Source: Symsagittifera roscoffensis (taxonomy: Eukaryota; Xenacoelomorpha; Acoela; Convolutidae). Taken from it: a stretch of 64,000 nt of DNA. Under the pieces are notes generated by a model that did not search any database, was not told the DNA's origin, and saw only the letters and a list, made by a program, of their open reading frames with translations. The translations under genes were made by a program, and so were the position numbers. The first letter of the stretch is position 1. Every line of letters begins with the position of its first letter. Below are positions 53,001 to 63,524 of this stretch, piece by piece. The stretch is from the NCBI RefSeq assembly GCF_963678635.1, contig NC_087067.1, positions 4,473,072 through 4,537,071 on the forward strand, read 5' to 3'.

Positions 53001-54247
53001 CACCCAAAAGTCACAGTCGCCATCTTGGTTCAGTCCATAAAAGACGACATTTCACACCAATTAGTCGTAACCACTAAAGAAATCTAGTCCGAACTGCACA
53101 ACGCTGGTGCATCTTATAAAAGCAAGATTTTTAGTTTAATTTAAATTTTTTAAGATTATACAGTGGAAAAACAACACCAGTGCCTTATTTTGTTCGGCGA
53201 CACTAAACTGATATGCGTGATTGAAGTTTTTGTTCGGCTGCTGGCACGGTCAAAGTGACTTCCCTCAGTGCTTTCATCATTTTCAATGCAAATATAAAAT
53301 GCTCTATGGAATTGCTCTTCCGTGCATATATGCGTTTCTACCAAACCAAATGGAAAAAAAAGACATACAATATCCTCCTGGAACCACTGAAGTTGTCAGC
53401 TCCCTACAGAAGACCCAAACAGATTATGACCAGACCGCTATTCAAGTTTTTTCCAGAAATTTATGATTATTCATAGTTATCTTGATGTGTCTCCGATAGT
53501 TACCAAACTACATGCAAAAATGATGAAATATTTTGAAAAAAGTAGCCTGAACGAGTCTTAAAAAGAACACGGAGAAAACCATGAAATTTATTTGGGACTT
53601 AAATTGTTACTCACCCTGTTTCTAGATGAAAAAAAAAAATTGGAAAATCTTCTGATAAATTAACCGAGGAAGGTAGGATAGTATGTGACCGTACCCCCAA
53701 AAAGTTGAGTTCGCGAACTTTTTTATAACAGCTTTGATCTTTAACGACGCTATGATTGTGTTCTCTTTCAAGCAAGTGTCGCGTTGATTCTATTTTCTAA
53801 AGTAGTTTGACGATGAATTTCGAGGGGCTGAGAAAAATGAGATTAAAAAACTTTGAGTCCTTAAGTAGGAAGCCCAAATTTGATTGCATTGAGTTGTAAA
53901 ATCTTGTTTAAAAAAACAATACCTTAACGATCAAGCGCTGGTTGGTTTTCTTACCGTATGGGTAGGTTTAAACATGACACGAACGCAATAAATTTAATTT
54001 GTTGCATAGACGTTTTACTTAAAACCATGGTTTGCATAGTTTTCATATGGTTTACTTAAAACCAATAGTATAATTGAAATATAACAGTCCTAAATATTAC
54101 ATATTAAAAATTGCACGTTGACCGCTGTTGTTTTTTGTGAACTTTGAGTTACTTAAAAGCTGACCCTGATATTTCCGTCATAGTTTGCATTTACCGAGTT
54201 TAGTGGCCACCGAAATTTCGCATTCAAAAGTTAAAATATATTTTAAG
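50077..54247 (+). other. Intron 1 (4,171 bp) of the esterase-like gene
   Basis: Donor GTGAGA, acceptor TATTTTAAG; phase 2, reading frame verified across the junction (RF-R-ISFPYGNLGAYFNATS). It holds the ~180-bp satellite at 50,560-51,800, a short TTTGATACTAGA-type direct repeat at 52,285-52,370, and otherwise AT-rich DNA including a short unrecognised ORF near 53,221-53,466. Confidence 0.65.
50560..51800. repeat. Second satellite family, intronic block
   Basis: About six diverged ~180-bp units of the family described at 45,691-46,865, in the same orientation (GCATAAGCGGCTGCTCCCAA, CTCGAGAACTACCCTGCCAA, AAGCGGCTACCCCCTATTTT). Each block ends in GCTGGGCCACTAG or GCTGGGCGCCTAG followed by TTTTGGTTCACCT, so the whole array was duplicated as a block. 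Confidence 0.82.
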
Positions 54248-54836
54248 GATCTCGTTTCCATATGGAAACCTAGGAGCTTACTTCAACGCGACGTCAATGC
54301 GTCCGCCTTGCGTCCAAACCGCCGACCCCGAATCAAAGAACCCTTCCCACGAAGACTGTTTGTACCTTAACATCTGGGCACCTAACGATCTCTTCAAATA
54401 CGGCGCTGGATACCCTATTTTGGTCGCTTTCATTAGTGGGGGTTTTGACGGAACCAATCAAAACGACAAGCTGTTCAATGGACTCAAGTTAGCAGAATCG
54501 CAAGATATTATAGTCGTTACAGTTAGCTACAGAGTCGGTCTTTTCGGATTTCTGAGACTAGATAATAATGAGATTCCAGGAAATTTTGGACTCTATGACC
54601 AGAAATTGGCTCTCGAATGGATAACAGCTAACATAAATGACTTCGGCGGCGATAGAAGCAGGATTACGTTGCTAGGCAACGGGGCTAGTGCGGCTACTAT
54701 TGGGTATCTGTTGCTTAGCAACGCAATTGGTAACCTCTTCAAGTGGGCTATTATGCATGGAGGATCCCCCTTATCTCCGTGGGCTTATGTGGAACCCGCT
54801 CAGGCGGAGAAAAGAGCATTGAAAGTCGCTTTGTTG
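54248..54836 (+). CDS. Carboxylesterase/cholinesterase-like gene, exon 2
   Basis: Encodes FNATSMRPPCVQTADPES, then EDCLYLNIWAP (family signature), ILVAFISGGFDG where catalytic members have the oxyanion-hole HGGGF, SYRVGLFGFL, GNFGLYDQKLALEWI, and FGGDRSRITLLGNGASAATIGYLL. In catalytic members the last motif is GESAG; here LGNGAS lacks the nucleophilic serine at that position. GGSPLSPWAYVEPAQAEKRAL follows as expected. So fold intact, catalysis unlikely, as in neuroligin, neurotactin or gliotactin-type relatives. Phase 0 end at donor GTTTGT 54,837. Confidence 0.85.
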
Positions 54837-55198
54837 GTTTGTATTCAGAAGAAAGTGTCAAAAATATGCTCAAGAATATTTTCAAAATCCAATAGCAAGT
54901 GAATTTTTGTCGAACGAATGAAGAAGAAGTTAATAAAAGATAAAAAGGGGGTCTTACGTCAAATACAAACCTAAAAATTATGTTTTTAAAGTTTTATCTA
55001 AGGAAAAATGGGAGTAAACTGCTGCGCCTTCGTTCCGGAATTGTGTCTGTTTGACGTTCTTTTTTGAAGTAAACAAAAACACGTGCATTAATTATAGCAG
55101 CTGGCAAATATGCTAATATGCAAATATTAATCTCATTTCAATTGGGATTTACAATTTGATTTTTGATAAATTGTTTTTGAAGCCAAGTAGGTTTGCAG
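54837..55198 (+). other. Intron 2 of the esterase-like gene
   Basis: GTTTGT donor and GTTTGCAG acceptor, 362 bp, AT-rich. The join reads ALKVALL/VGCNIDRPSSE, which fits the family 'A..lGC' block. Confidence 0.6.
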
Positions 55199-55409
55199 GT
55201 GGGCTGTAACATCGACAGACCCTCCTCCGAGATATCCGACTGTCTCCGGTCAGCTGAAAGTGGGAAACTACTGGCTGCTTCCCAGAGGATAGCCCAGTCC
55301 TCCTACTACCAATACGTGTTCGCCCCCACCCAGGACGGAATCATAATTGGACAGAGTCCGGAGGTGTTGCTGAGAAATGGCTACAACAAGAAGACAGAAG
55401 TCATGATAG
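55199..55409 (+). CDS. Carboxylesterase/cholinesterase-like gene, exon 3
   Basis: VGCNIDRPSSEISDCLRS, SQRIAQSSYYQYVFAPTQDGIII and PEVLLRNGYNKKTEVMIG match the family region after the nucleophile (GC....CLR, F.P..DG..i......L..G...k..vmiG). It ends in G/GTTAGT at 55,410, phase 1. No later exon is visible: the next sequence is intron-like DNA, a LINE fragment and the gypsy element. The gene may continue beyond the window, or be truncated by the insertions. Confidence 0.82.
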
Positions 55410-55689
55410 GTTAGTACCGTACTACGAAATCTCTTAAAAAGACAACTCGAAAACATAAAAGACCTTCGCCACTACTTGTCAAGGCGGGATTTAAATTAAT
55501 TTTCATTTTTGCGAATTGTCGCTTTCCTTGGATTTAGTGAGTAATCCCTTTTTGCGAGGTACTTAAAATTCAGAAAGCAAGCTAATTCAAGGTATTTATC
55601 AGACATAACGGAAATTGAAAAATCGAAAATCACCGAATCGTTGAAATCAAAACTGAGTTAAGTTGAAAAAAAAATAGTCGGACATCTAC
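55410..55689 (+). other. Start of intron 3, no features
   Basis: AT-rich DNA after the GTTAGT donor; no coding sequence or repeat recognised. Confidence 0.4.
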
Positions 55690-56043
55690 AACTTTTTCCA
55701 GTCAGTTATAAAGTTGCTAAAATTGAACCTCTCTACGAAGAAGGCAAAGAACTGGACCCATCAAAATACAGGCCATTTTCTCTACTACCAACTTTGAGTA
55801 AAATTTCTGAGCGGGTCATTTATAATCGAATGAATAAATATCTCACTAGGAATCAACTTTGAATTCTTATTAAAATTCATTTTTGGATTCATATTCAGTT
55901 TGGATTTATAAAAAAAAGGACAATTTAAGTTTAATAACCATAATTGAAGAAGCGCGTCAAGTCTGGGACTCTAAGGCCACGATGGCACGGTGCGCTTTCA
56001 TTGATCTTAAAAAAGCCTTTGATACAGTTTATCGCATGCTTTA
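55690..56043 (+). pseudogene. LINE reverse transcriptase fragment 2, interrupted by the gypsy element
   Basis: Reads PLYEEGKELDPSKYRPFSLL, TLSKISERVIYNRM, then after stops FGFIKKRT and IDLKKAFDTVYRM, the standard N-terminal RT blocks of a Jockey/CR1-type LINE. It stops at 56,043, where the gypsy LTR begins. The LINE part downstream of the insertion is outside the window. One stop at 55,859-55,861 and a frameshift show it was already decaying. Confidence 0.82.
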
Positions 56044-56466
56044 TGTGGTAACTAACTGAACCTCTAAGGTTTTATAAGGAAAACTGAATTGGTTTCAAAG
56101 GATTAATTTAACCGTTGAACCATATTGTTTTTCTTTTGTTAGTTTCCGATTTGTTGACTGTGTACGGATACACAGATCTGAGAGAGAATGACTCTCTATC
56201 TTTGCAATAAAGGTCGTGTAGAGTTGACCTTGGTTATTTATAATAATGTACTATAATTTACAGATAACAATATGAATAGCACGTTCAAGGCCACTGTATG
56301 ATTACTGCATGGTTACTGCAATTGCAGTAGCAGTTGCGGTACCACATACCCCCTCGGCCAAGAAAAATTTTATAATACGTTATCAAATTTTTAATAATAA
56401 TAATGAATAGGAGTTTTAATACTCAGTTTAAGGAGTTTTATTCTTTTTCGCACTGATTTATAATCA
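56044..56466 (-). mobile_element. 3' LTR of minus-strand Ty3/gypsy element (423 bp)
   Basis: On the minus strand it starts TGATTATAAATC right after the polypurine stretch GAGGAAAGAGAGGGAAAG and ends TACCACA. It differs from the other LTR (63,524-63,946) at two positions that I can see. Minus-strand TATAAATA (56,235-56,242 area) and AATAAA give promoter and polyadenylation signals. The first three LTR bases (TGA) are the pol stop codon. Confidence 0.88.
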
Positions 56467-58446
56467 CTTTCCCTCTCTTTCCTCGTGTTCTTCTTCGAAA
56501 TTTAGTGGGACTCGCCACTCCGCGTTCCATGATCGGTTTATGTTGAGAGCCTCGCCGCCAAACTTTCTTCGGAAAAGGTGCTTCTCAAGCAGACCAAATT
56601 TGGTTTCCACCGAATTCGACGCCCCGGGTCTGAAGTTTGCTAACTTAACTCGGTACGCTTCAAGTGCGGCTCGATTTAAATCTAATAGATCGTTTTCATA
56701 CGAGATTGCCTTCACCGAATGCTTAATCGGATTTCCGTATCTGGTTGGCCCCTTCTTGGCTCTTCCGCTTTTACGGACCGATGTTTCCTCAACTTCTGAT
56801 TCATCCGAGAACCCCGGAGGATTCATAGATTCATCTTCGACATCCGCGTCCTCTTTAGATTGCAAAATCTCTGCCGCCGTGCGTTGTACTCCGCGTTTGA
56901 GTACTTGGTCAGCTAACCGATTCCAGTCATTTGCCGATAGATCTTTACTATTGAATGTGTCGAGGATTGTTTCGGGAGATGTATTTCGTGAGATTTCTTT
57001 CTTGTTTCTCGTATTGCAGTGTGTATTTGGTACGTCTCCCGAATTTGGTACGTCTCTTGTGTTGGACGAGCACGCCGGATCTTCCGCTTGAGGTTCTTGC
57101 ACTTCTGCTGCCGTCGCAGCATTTTTAGTTTGAACAGTGCTTTGTTGAGCATCTTTTGGGTTTACGCCCACCTTTGCCTTGAATTTTGAGACGAATGGGC
57201 CAGCCAGGTTTGGCTTTGCTCTTCGAACTGCTAGATTTAGTCCACTGCCTTGCAGAATGTCTTTTGACGTGACCACCGACGGGCTGTCCTGAAATTTCAG
57301 CTTTGCATCAAATGGATCTATGCTTTGCTGCTCTAGCAGTAATTCCTCGTCCGACTGACTAATTTCGGCCTCATCCTGTTCGTTGGCCTGTCGCTTCGAT
57401 TGCCTCTGCTGCTTATTCTTAGGCTCTTCTCCTGTTGGGGAACTCCTGTTGTTGCTTTTCTCTTTATCTGGAATAGCAACCTTAACTTTAGCGACGTCAC
57501 TCTTTCGGTAAATGGACCCTGCTGCTGTTTTGACAGTGGAGGGCGTTTCGGACACGACTCGTCCTTTCAATGGCTTCATAAGGGCTTTACCACTTTTCCT
57601 CCCCTCGTCCTTTCTAATCAGGATTGGTGACGACTGGCGTTGATTGACGATGGTTTCTGGCTTGTCCTCAATGAACCCACGTTTCCACGAATACAGCATT
57701 TCCTTGCGCAATTCGGGGTTAATGGTACTCGTCTCGTCCACCGTACGCCTTAGGTCATTAGCAGATGTATCGCGGCGTGTTTGATTCCATCTGGCGTTGG
57801 CTTCTAGAAGCTCTTTCAGGGCCCGCGCTCTTGCCCGATCCTTTGCCATGTCTTCTTGTTGCTTGAATATTATACTCACGTCTCGGCTATTTTGTCCTTT
57901 TCGGACAATCTTTAGATTATCGCGAGACTGGTTGATTCGCTTTTTAAGTTGGGAGGCCGTCAGAGCTGAACGTTTCAGATGTTCCTTATCTAAACGATCA
58001 GAGTTTCGTAAAAACTTATCACTGAGAATTTTAAATTCTGTTTTTGGCAATCTCCCGAAATGAGCCTCAAATGGCGACATTTTAATTGTCTTCTGTTTAC
58101 TCCAACGGAGGTCACGAAGTATCGTACTAAGGCATAGTTTTATTGATGTTACGTTTTCATCGAGTAACATTACTCCCAACCTTCTTTTGATAGTTTGTAT
58201 AGTGCGTTCCACTAAACCGCGTCCGCGATGGTCTCCCACTGGACAAAATTTTTGTTCAATGTTATTGTCGGAACAAAATTTTCTCATTGATTTGCCCTTA
58301 AACCCGGAAAATTGGTCCGTTCTAACTGATTCGGGTATCCCATGTATATCAATATATGAGCGAAGAAATTTTATCGATGACTTTCCCCCTGTTGATTTAG
58401 TGATTTTCACTGACGGAAATTTTGAATACCTATTGATTGCTACCAA
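56464..58446 (-). pseudogene. Gypsy pol, integrase core (2nd Asp, Glu) and long C-terminal extension
   Basis: Open for 660 codons. It begins mid-integrase: VAINRYSKFPSVKI, SVRTDQFSGFKG (second catalytic Asp), CPVGDHRGRGLVERTIQTIK (catalytic Glu). After residue about 200 it is a ~450-residue extension rich in Ser, Lys, Glu and Gln with no recognised fold, longer than the usual gypsy integrase tail. It is separated from the upstream part by a one-base frameshift in AAAAAAATTT at about 58,455. The stop lies on the LTR edge. Confidence 0.85.
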
Positions 58447-60340
58447 CAGATAAATTTTTTTCCTTTGTAATCTTCAAGTGGACCCGCGTAGTCTAACTGA
58501 ACTTCTTGACCTGGCTGCGTTAGCAGTGGAAGGGGCTTTGTAGCATTTTTTGGTATGATGTATTTTGCATTTTTACCGTAGCGGGTGCAGCTTCTGCATT
58601 CCTCTGCAAGATTGACGATATCCTTGTGCATGTGCGGCCACCACAGGTATTTCGACACATTCAGCATCGCTTCCTGGCCTGGGTGACCGCGGTGGATCCT
58701 CTTCAGCACCGCCAAACGCAATTGTTCCGGAACAGCTAGTCGGTTGTCAACCAGTATACAGTCGTCCACGACTGAGAGTTGATGCCAGAGAGGATTAGTA
58801 TACGGGCCCATCAACTCGAAGCTGTATCGGTCATTCCTCTCAATCACCCGCCGCAATCTATCCATCCAAACGTCCTCTGATATCAGTTCCGCTAAGAGGC
58901 TTCTATCACACAGCTTGGTGAGGTTGTCCAGGCAGATTTCTGTACTCATATCTCTTTGATGCGATCTGCTTCTTCTGGAATTGTGACCTGTTTTGTCTTT
59001 ATTAATTATGCTGACTTCTGGAGTTTCCGGAGGGCTTTCAGCTGTAAGGTCCACTTCAATGATTTGGGGAATTCCTCTCTGGGTATTGAATTCCAATGAT
59101 TGGTCACTTCTGTTCAGATCGTCCAGGACTGTTCGTGCTTCTAATTCTAGTAAGCTTTTTGGGTTGTTTGGTTTTTCTGCCCCCATGAGATCCCAAAATG
59201 ACATCAGAGTTGTTTCACTATTTCCTGCTGCATTTCCGGATGTGATTTCCTTGCATCCTTTAGACTTGACTGGTTTTCTTACTGTCCTCCACTCAACCTG
59301 GGGTACATCTGACTCGGAATCGTCTGACTCTTGCCTACTGCACGCAGCACCTCTCTTCACCATCCTTGTTCGGGAGAAGGTGGTTTCCGTCACTTGTTCT
59401 GTTAGTTCGTTTTCCCTCCGATTTTCATCCTGTCTGTTTGACGTTTTCTTTGATTTTCCTGAATTGCTTTTTTCCATTTTGTCTTCCAACGCCGCCTTTG
59501 TGAAAACTGCTGATTGTTTTGAATTCGAGATATCTTTTTGTTTGATAGAAATTGTATTAAATTTTGATTTATCGACCAAATGTTTCTCACGAGCTAATTT
59601 GTCCAATGTGTTTTTCGTGTTTTTCTGGTTCTGATCTGTTTGAAAACTTGAGTTTTGACCGTTTTCGTTCCGGTCGAGCTTTGTCCGGTTTTGAACAAAT
59701 TGGTTGTCATAGCAACCGCGTGATGAGCTGTTTTTACAGTAGTTAGTTTCTCTTGTTATTCTAGAATGTTCTAGAATGTTGATAGCACTATTTTGATTTG
59801 TTTCACTAAGCCGACTGCTTAAACAGTCGAGTGCTTTATGGAAACTTTCAATAGACGTCACTAGAAATCTCTCATCCAGTTCCGATTCCGGCCATGGTTC
59901 CCTTGACAAATAATCAACAATACCCATATCCCTTCCTGGAATATGAGTAATTGTAAATTGATAAGGTAGTAATCGGTCAACCCACCTGGTTAGTCGAGAT
60001 TGATACGTTTTATTAGATCTATGTTCCCCCAAAGCAGATGTTAACGCCTTATGATCAGTTGCTATCACAAATTCTTTCCCCAGTAAATAGTGTTTGAAAC
60101 GATCTACCGCCCAAACTACTGCTAACAGTTCAAGTTCATTGGTAGAATATTTTTGTTCTTGGGAATTTAGATACCGGGATGCAAATGCAATCGGTATCCA
60201 CTCGTTTTGATGAGACCATTGTTCCAGAGTAGCCCCTAGACCGCTATGACTTGCATCGCACTTTATTCTAGTTTGCTTTAATGGATCGTAATAGTTTAAT
60301 AAAGCGATATTAGCAACTGCCTTTTTGATATCCTCAAAAG
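58440..60340 (-). pseudogene. Gypsy pol, RNase H to integrase first Asp
   Basis: The frame is open from the MITE edge (about 60,340) down to a TAG at 58,440-58,442; the first ATG is at 60,068. RNase H residues: KCDASHSGLGA, TNELELLAVVWA, ATDHKALTS, and GIVDYLSREP. A Ser/Lys/Asn-rich linker of about 280 residues follows. Integrase zinc finger: HRGHPGQEAML and CRSCTRYGK. Core start VQLDYAGPLEDYKG with the first catalytic Asp. The frameshift then cuts it off from the rest of integrase. All catalytic residues are kept, so the lesion is recent or a sequencing error. Confidence 0.88.
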
Positions 60341-60797
60341 GGGTCTAGGACAACAAGCCGACGGGACTTCAAGCCGAAGGGACTTCAAGCCGAAATTAAA
60401 ACTTTACAAGCACACCAAAACGCTATTTTATCATCTGCAAAATGTTGCTTTTCTAAAATTTTGGCAAGTTTAGTCCATAGTAAGCGTTATTCATGACAAT
60501 GCACCACTTGTGATTCGCATCCGTTAATAACATCAGCCGGTTTTTGAAATGCATAAATTATATACATGAAAAATGCCTTCAACCATGTTTTACTTTTCAA
60601 CTTTCCGGAACATCATTTGGAGGCTTAAATTATATGCAAACGCCAATAACTAGGGAAGAAAGATAATGAAATTCAGAAATTCTTCAAAAAAGTTTTCAAA
60701 TTATTCATATTTCACGACTTTATAAGGAATTATTCGGCTTGAAGTCCCTAATTTTACAATTCGGCTTGAAGTCCCGTCGGCTTGATGTCCGGCACCC
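60341..60797. mobile_element. 457-bp Mutator-like MITE inserted in gypsy pol
   Basis: Ends GGGTCTAGGACAACAAGCCG and (reversed) GGGTGCCGGACATCAAGCCG, continuing into matching GACGGGACTTCAAGCCGAA. Flanked by a perfect 9-bp target duplication CCTCAAAAG (60,332-60,340 and 60,798-60,806). Each end holds two copies of the 16-bp motif GGGACTTCAAGCCGAA. No transposase. Removing the insert and one duplication restores an uninterrupted pol frame between the RT end and RNase H, so it is a clean insertion. A 9-bp duplication fits the MULE superfamily; hAT (8 bp) is the alternative. Confidence 0.9.
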
Positions 60798-62685
60798 CCT
60801 CAAAAGCTACTGAGTGTTGATCGTTCCACTCAAATTTTTTCACTGGTAAACGAACATTTTTCATTTTCTTTTTTTCGTTTTCTTCTTTCAGCAGTGGTCT
60901 AAGTTTTTCAGTTAAACTAGCCGCATTTGGGATGAATTTCGACAGATGATTGATGCTACCCATGAACGATCTGAGTTGTTTCAGTGACTTGGGGGGTTTG
61001 AGATTTGCAATAGCCTCGGTTTTCGTAATTTTTGTTATTATACCGTGTATCGACAAATTATGACCTAACCAGTTCACTGCAGGCTGAAAAAATTCACATT
61101 TCGAAATTTTTAATGCGAGATTTTCATCATCCAACTTTTGCAAAACATTGCGAACCAATTTCTCATGATCTTTAGCTTCCCCCTTAGAAACAATTAGAAT
61201 GTCGTCCAAGAAACAAAATGTATTTTTCGAGTGGTTTAGTGTTCTGTCCATCGCTTTTTGGAATTCAGCCGGCATATCTGTCAACCCGTAAAAACCTGTC
61301 AGAAATCTGTAAGTTCCCGTTGCATTACCTCCTACATTATTAAAATTGCATTGTTTTGCTGTTTCCGCAGTTAGTCTTATTTGACTGTAGGCATATTTTA
61401 AGTCCAACACAGTGAAATAAAGAGAGCCTTCTGATGCTGATGTGATAATCTGGCTAACACCATCGATCAGTTCGTCCACATTGGGCATCTGATATTTATT
61501 TTTGTACAGCTGTCTATTGATGGGTTTGGCGTCCAAGGCTAATTTAATAGAGTTATCTTTTTTGACTGTGATAACAATTGGAGCAATAAAGCAATCGCTC
61601 GTACATTTATCCAATTTTTCAATGTGTCCCTCTTTTAGCAGTTTGTCTAGTTCTGTTTGTACTTTATCCTGGATGTGTATAGGAATTCTCCTACCTTTCT
61701 CTTGAATCGGGCACAAAGGATATTTAAATTTTGTACTCACCGTGTGATTTTTTGATTCCCCTTGTCTATCAAATAGATCTTTGAACTTACTATAAAAGAG
61801 ATTCTTCCAACTTTCCAACTGTTCGCACAGTAGCACATCAAATCTGGATCTTCGTGTTGGAGCTGATTTTTGGGTGGTCTGAATTCCCAGTTTACTTTGA
61901 AGGTCTAGACCTAGTATGCATCGCATACGTCTTTCTGTAACTAGTAGCATTGCTCCCAACACCTCCCAGCCCGCAGAGCGCAGATTAGCCCTTAACGCTC
62001 CTAATATCAAAATAGGTCGTTTATTATAATCCACAAACTGCGCGGACAGGTTCAACTTTTCTGCTGGAATAAATTTAGAATTCGAAGGTCCTTCCAAAAT
62101 TTGTTTCGTGGTCGCCCAATTCAGAAGTGATACTGGGCTACCAGTATCGATAGTCATATTCAAAATATAACTATCAATTTTAACTAGAGCTTTTAATGCT
62201 TTAATTTGATGAGATTTTGGGTTCCGACGAATTTCGATTTTTTCAATATTGACCGGTTTTTTTGTCAACCCGTCCTTCTGAATCTTTTCATCATTGTGCA
62301 CGTTCTCTAACACCCGTTTGTTGATGTATTTTTCTATGTTTGAAATGGAGGTGAAATCCTCCTCCACGGTCATTATTTCAAACTCGTCGCATGAATCAAA
62401 CGTTTGTATTAATTTGCACTCCTCCTCTGAACTCGAATCTTCATTTGAGATTTCGTTAACTTGCTGAGACTTACACATTTTTGCGAAGTGGTTGGGTTTG
62501 TTATAGTTTTTACATGTTTTACCCATTGCCGGGCAATTTTTCAAATGATTTTCCCCAAACGCTCTACCGCATCTCGTGCATTGTTTTTGGTCTCTTTTAG
62601 CTTTCTGAATATTCTTATTTTCGTACTGTTTTCTTTTATTTTGATTTTGACGTTTAGAGTTATACCCTTTGTTTCCAATTGCCAT
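60754..62685 (-). pseudogene. Gypsy nucleocapsid knuckles, protease and reverse transcriptase
   Basis: 643 codons from ATG 62,685; the frame extends further upstream overlapping gag in the -1 frame. Order: basic stretch, CTRCGRAFGENHLKNC, CKNYNKPNHFAKMC (a zinc knuckle with one Cys replaced by Tyr), an acidic linker, protease MTIDTGSPVSLLN with ILGLDLQSKLG, then RT with LDAKPINRQLYKNKYQMP, FTVLDLKYAYSQIRL, GFYGLTDMPAEFQKAMD, FLDDILIVSKG (catalytic YxDD block), SKCEFFQPAVNWLGHNLS and LRSFMGSINHLSKFIPN. It runs into the MITE after FEWNDQHSVAFE, so the last ~20 residues are MITE-encoded. RT itself is intact. Confidence 0.9.
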
Positions 62686-63524
62686 AATTGGTTCTTCATC
62701 TGTGTATTTGGAAATAATCCTGAGTTGTTTGCGCTTGATGAAGATTTTTGAAATGCTTGGGTGGTTTGTTTGCTATGTTCAAACTTTATCGCACGCCTTA
62801 GGACTTCTTCGGGAGAAAACGTTTCGAAAGTTAATGTGTCTTGAAGGACAACATTTTTCATTCTGGAGATAAATAAGTCTCTTACCAATTCTTCTTCCAA
62901 GGCTCCCAATTCGGCCTTTGCTGCTTGTGCAGTCAGTGCCGCATGAAAAGATTCCAGCGTTTCATTCGATTCATGAGACCGTGTGAACAGTTTGTATCTC
63001 TCATAGGTAATACATTTCGTCTTCTCAAATGAGACCTTGGCTAAACGAATTATATCGCGAAACCCCAGTTTAGATATTTCTGTGTGAGGATTCTTTTGAA
63101 TAAATTTTTTCTTCCCTTCCGCTCCCAAAGCGAGGAATAATCTCGATGTCAACCGTTTTTCAACTTCATGGTAGAAAACATTGTGTCCCACTCTAGGTCC
63201 TCTCCGCATCCGTTCTTCATTTTCTTGAACCACTCTATCTCGAGCCAATCTGTTCCGCGCTTCTCTTTCTGCTACTGCAGGCGCATCCTCGTTTTGCACT
63301 AGTGGCTCAGGAGTTGGTAGAGGTTCTTCTAATACCGGTTTAGGTTCTTGTAATATTATTTCTGGATCCACATTCTCTTTAACCGTAACAGCTAATAGGA
63401 ACTGATCGAGCCATGTTTCAAAACTCCAGGGTGGGTCTGAATTTGTGAATGCCCAGAATACTGGGATCCCCAGATCAGTCCTTTTATCCTGGGCTGTAAA
63501 ACCGGATCCTGCTGGCTGCGCCAT
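62541..63524 (-). CDS. Gypsy gag (capsid) ORF
   Basis: 327 codons from ATG 63,522-63,524, whose A is the last LTR base and whose TG starts the primer-binding site. N-terminal part is Pro/Glu-rich; middle to C-terminal part is helical and capsid-like (FSFETWLDQF-type start, RLFLALGAEGKKKF, SKLGFRDIIRLAK, RYKLFTRSHESNETLESFHAAL, LVRDLFISRMKN), matching the usual gypsy capsid pattern 'F..R.q..gEs...f...l'. It ends after SSSSANNSGLFPNT in a frame that no longer codes the zinc knuckles, which are in the -1 frame with about 145 bp or more of overlap. Translation of pol probably needs -1 frameshifting, or one base was lost here. Confidence 0.85.
   Translation of the reverse strand: MAQPAGSGFTAQDKRTDLGIPVFWAFTNSDPPWSFETWLDQFLLAVTVKENVDPEIILQEPKPVLEEPLPTPEPLVQNEDAPAVAEREARNRLARDRVVQENEERMRRGPRVGHNVFYHEVEKRLTSRLFLALGAEGKKKFIQKNPHTEISKLGFRDIIRLAKVSFEKTKCITYERYKLFTRSHESNETLESFHAALTAQAAKAELGALEEELVRDLFISRMKNVVLQDTLTFETFSPEEVLRRAIKFEHSKQTTQAFQKSSSSANNSGLFPNTQMKNQLWQLETKGITLNVKIKIKENSTKIRIFRKLKETKNNARDAVERLGKII
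63506..63523 (-). other. Primer-binding site, tRNA-Ser-like
   Basis: Minus strand TGGCGCAGCCAGCAGGAT directly after the LTR. It is complementary, with a few mismatches, to the 3' end of animal tRNA-Ser (CCGGCTGCGCCA type), the primer used by the 17.6/297 group of gypsy elements. Confidence 0.65.

Noticed and set aside
53221-53476. Short ORFs in the esterase intron as an extra exon
   Set aside because: Exon 1 joins exon 2 in frame without it, and the ORFs show no family motif.
56540-57091. Plus-strand ORFs over the gypsy pol extension and linker (also 58,993-59,634)
   Set aside because: They are shadows of the minus-strand pol frame.
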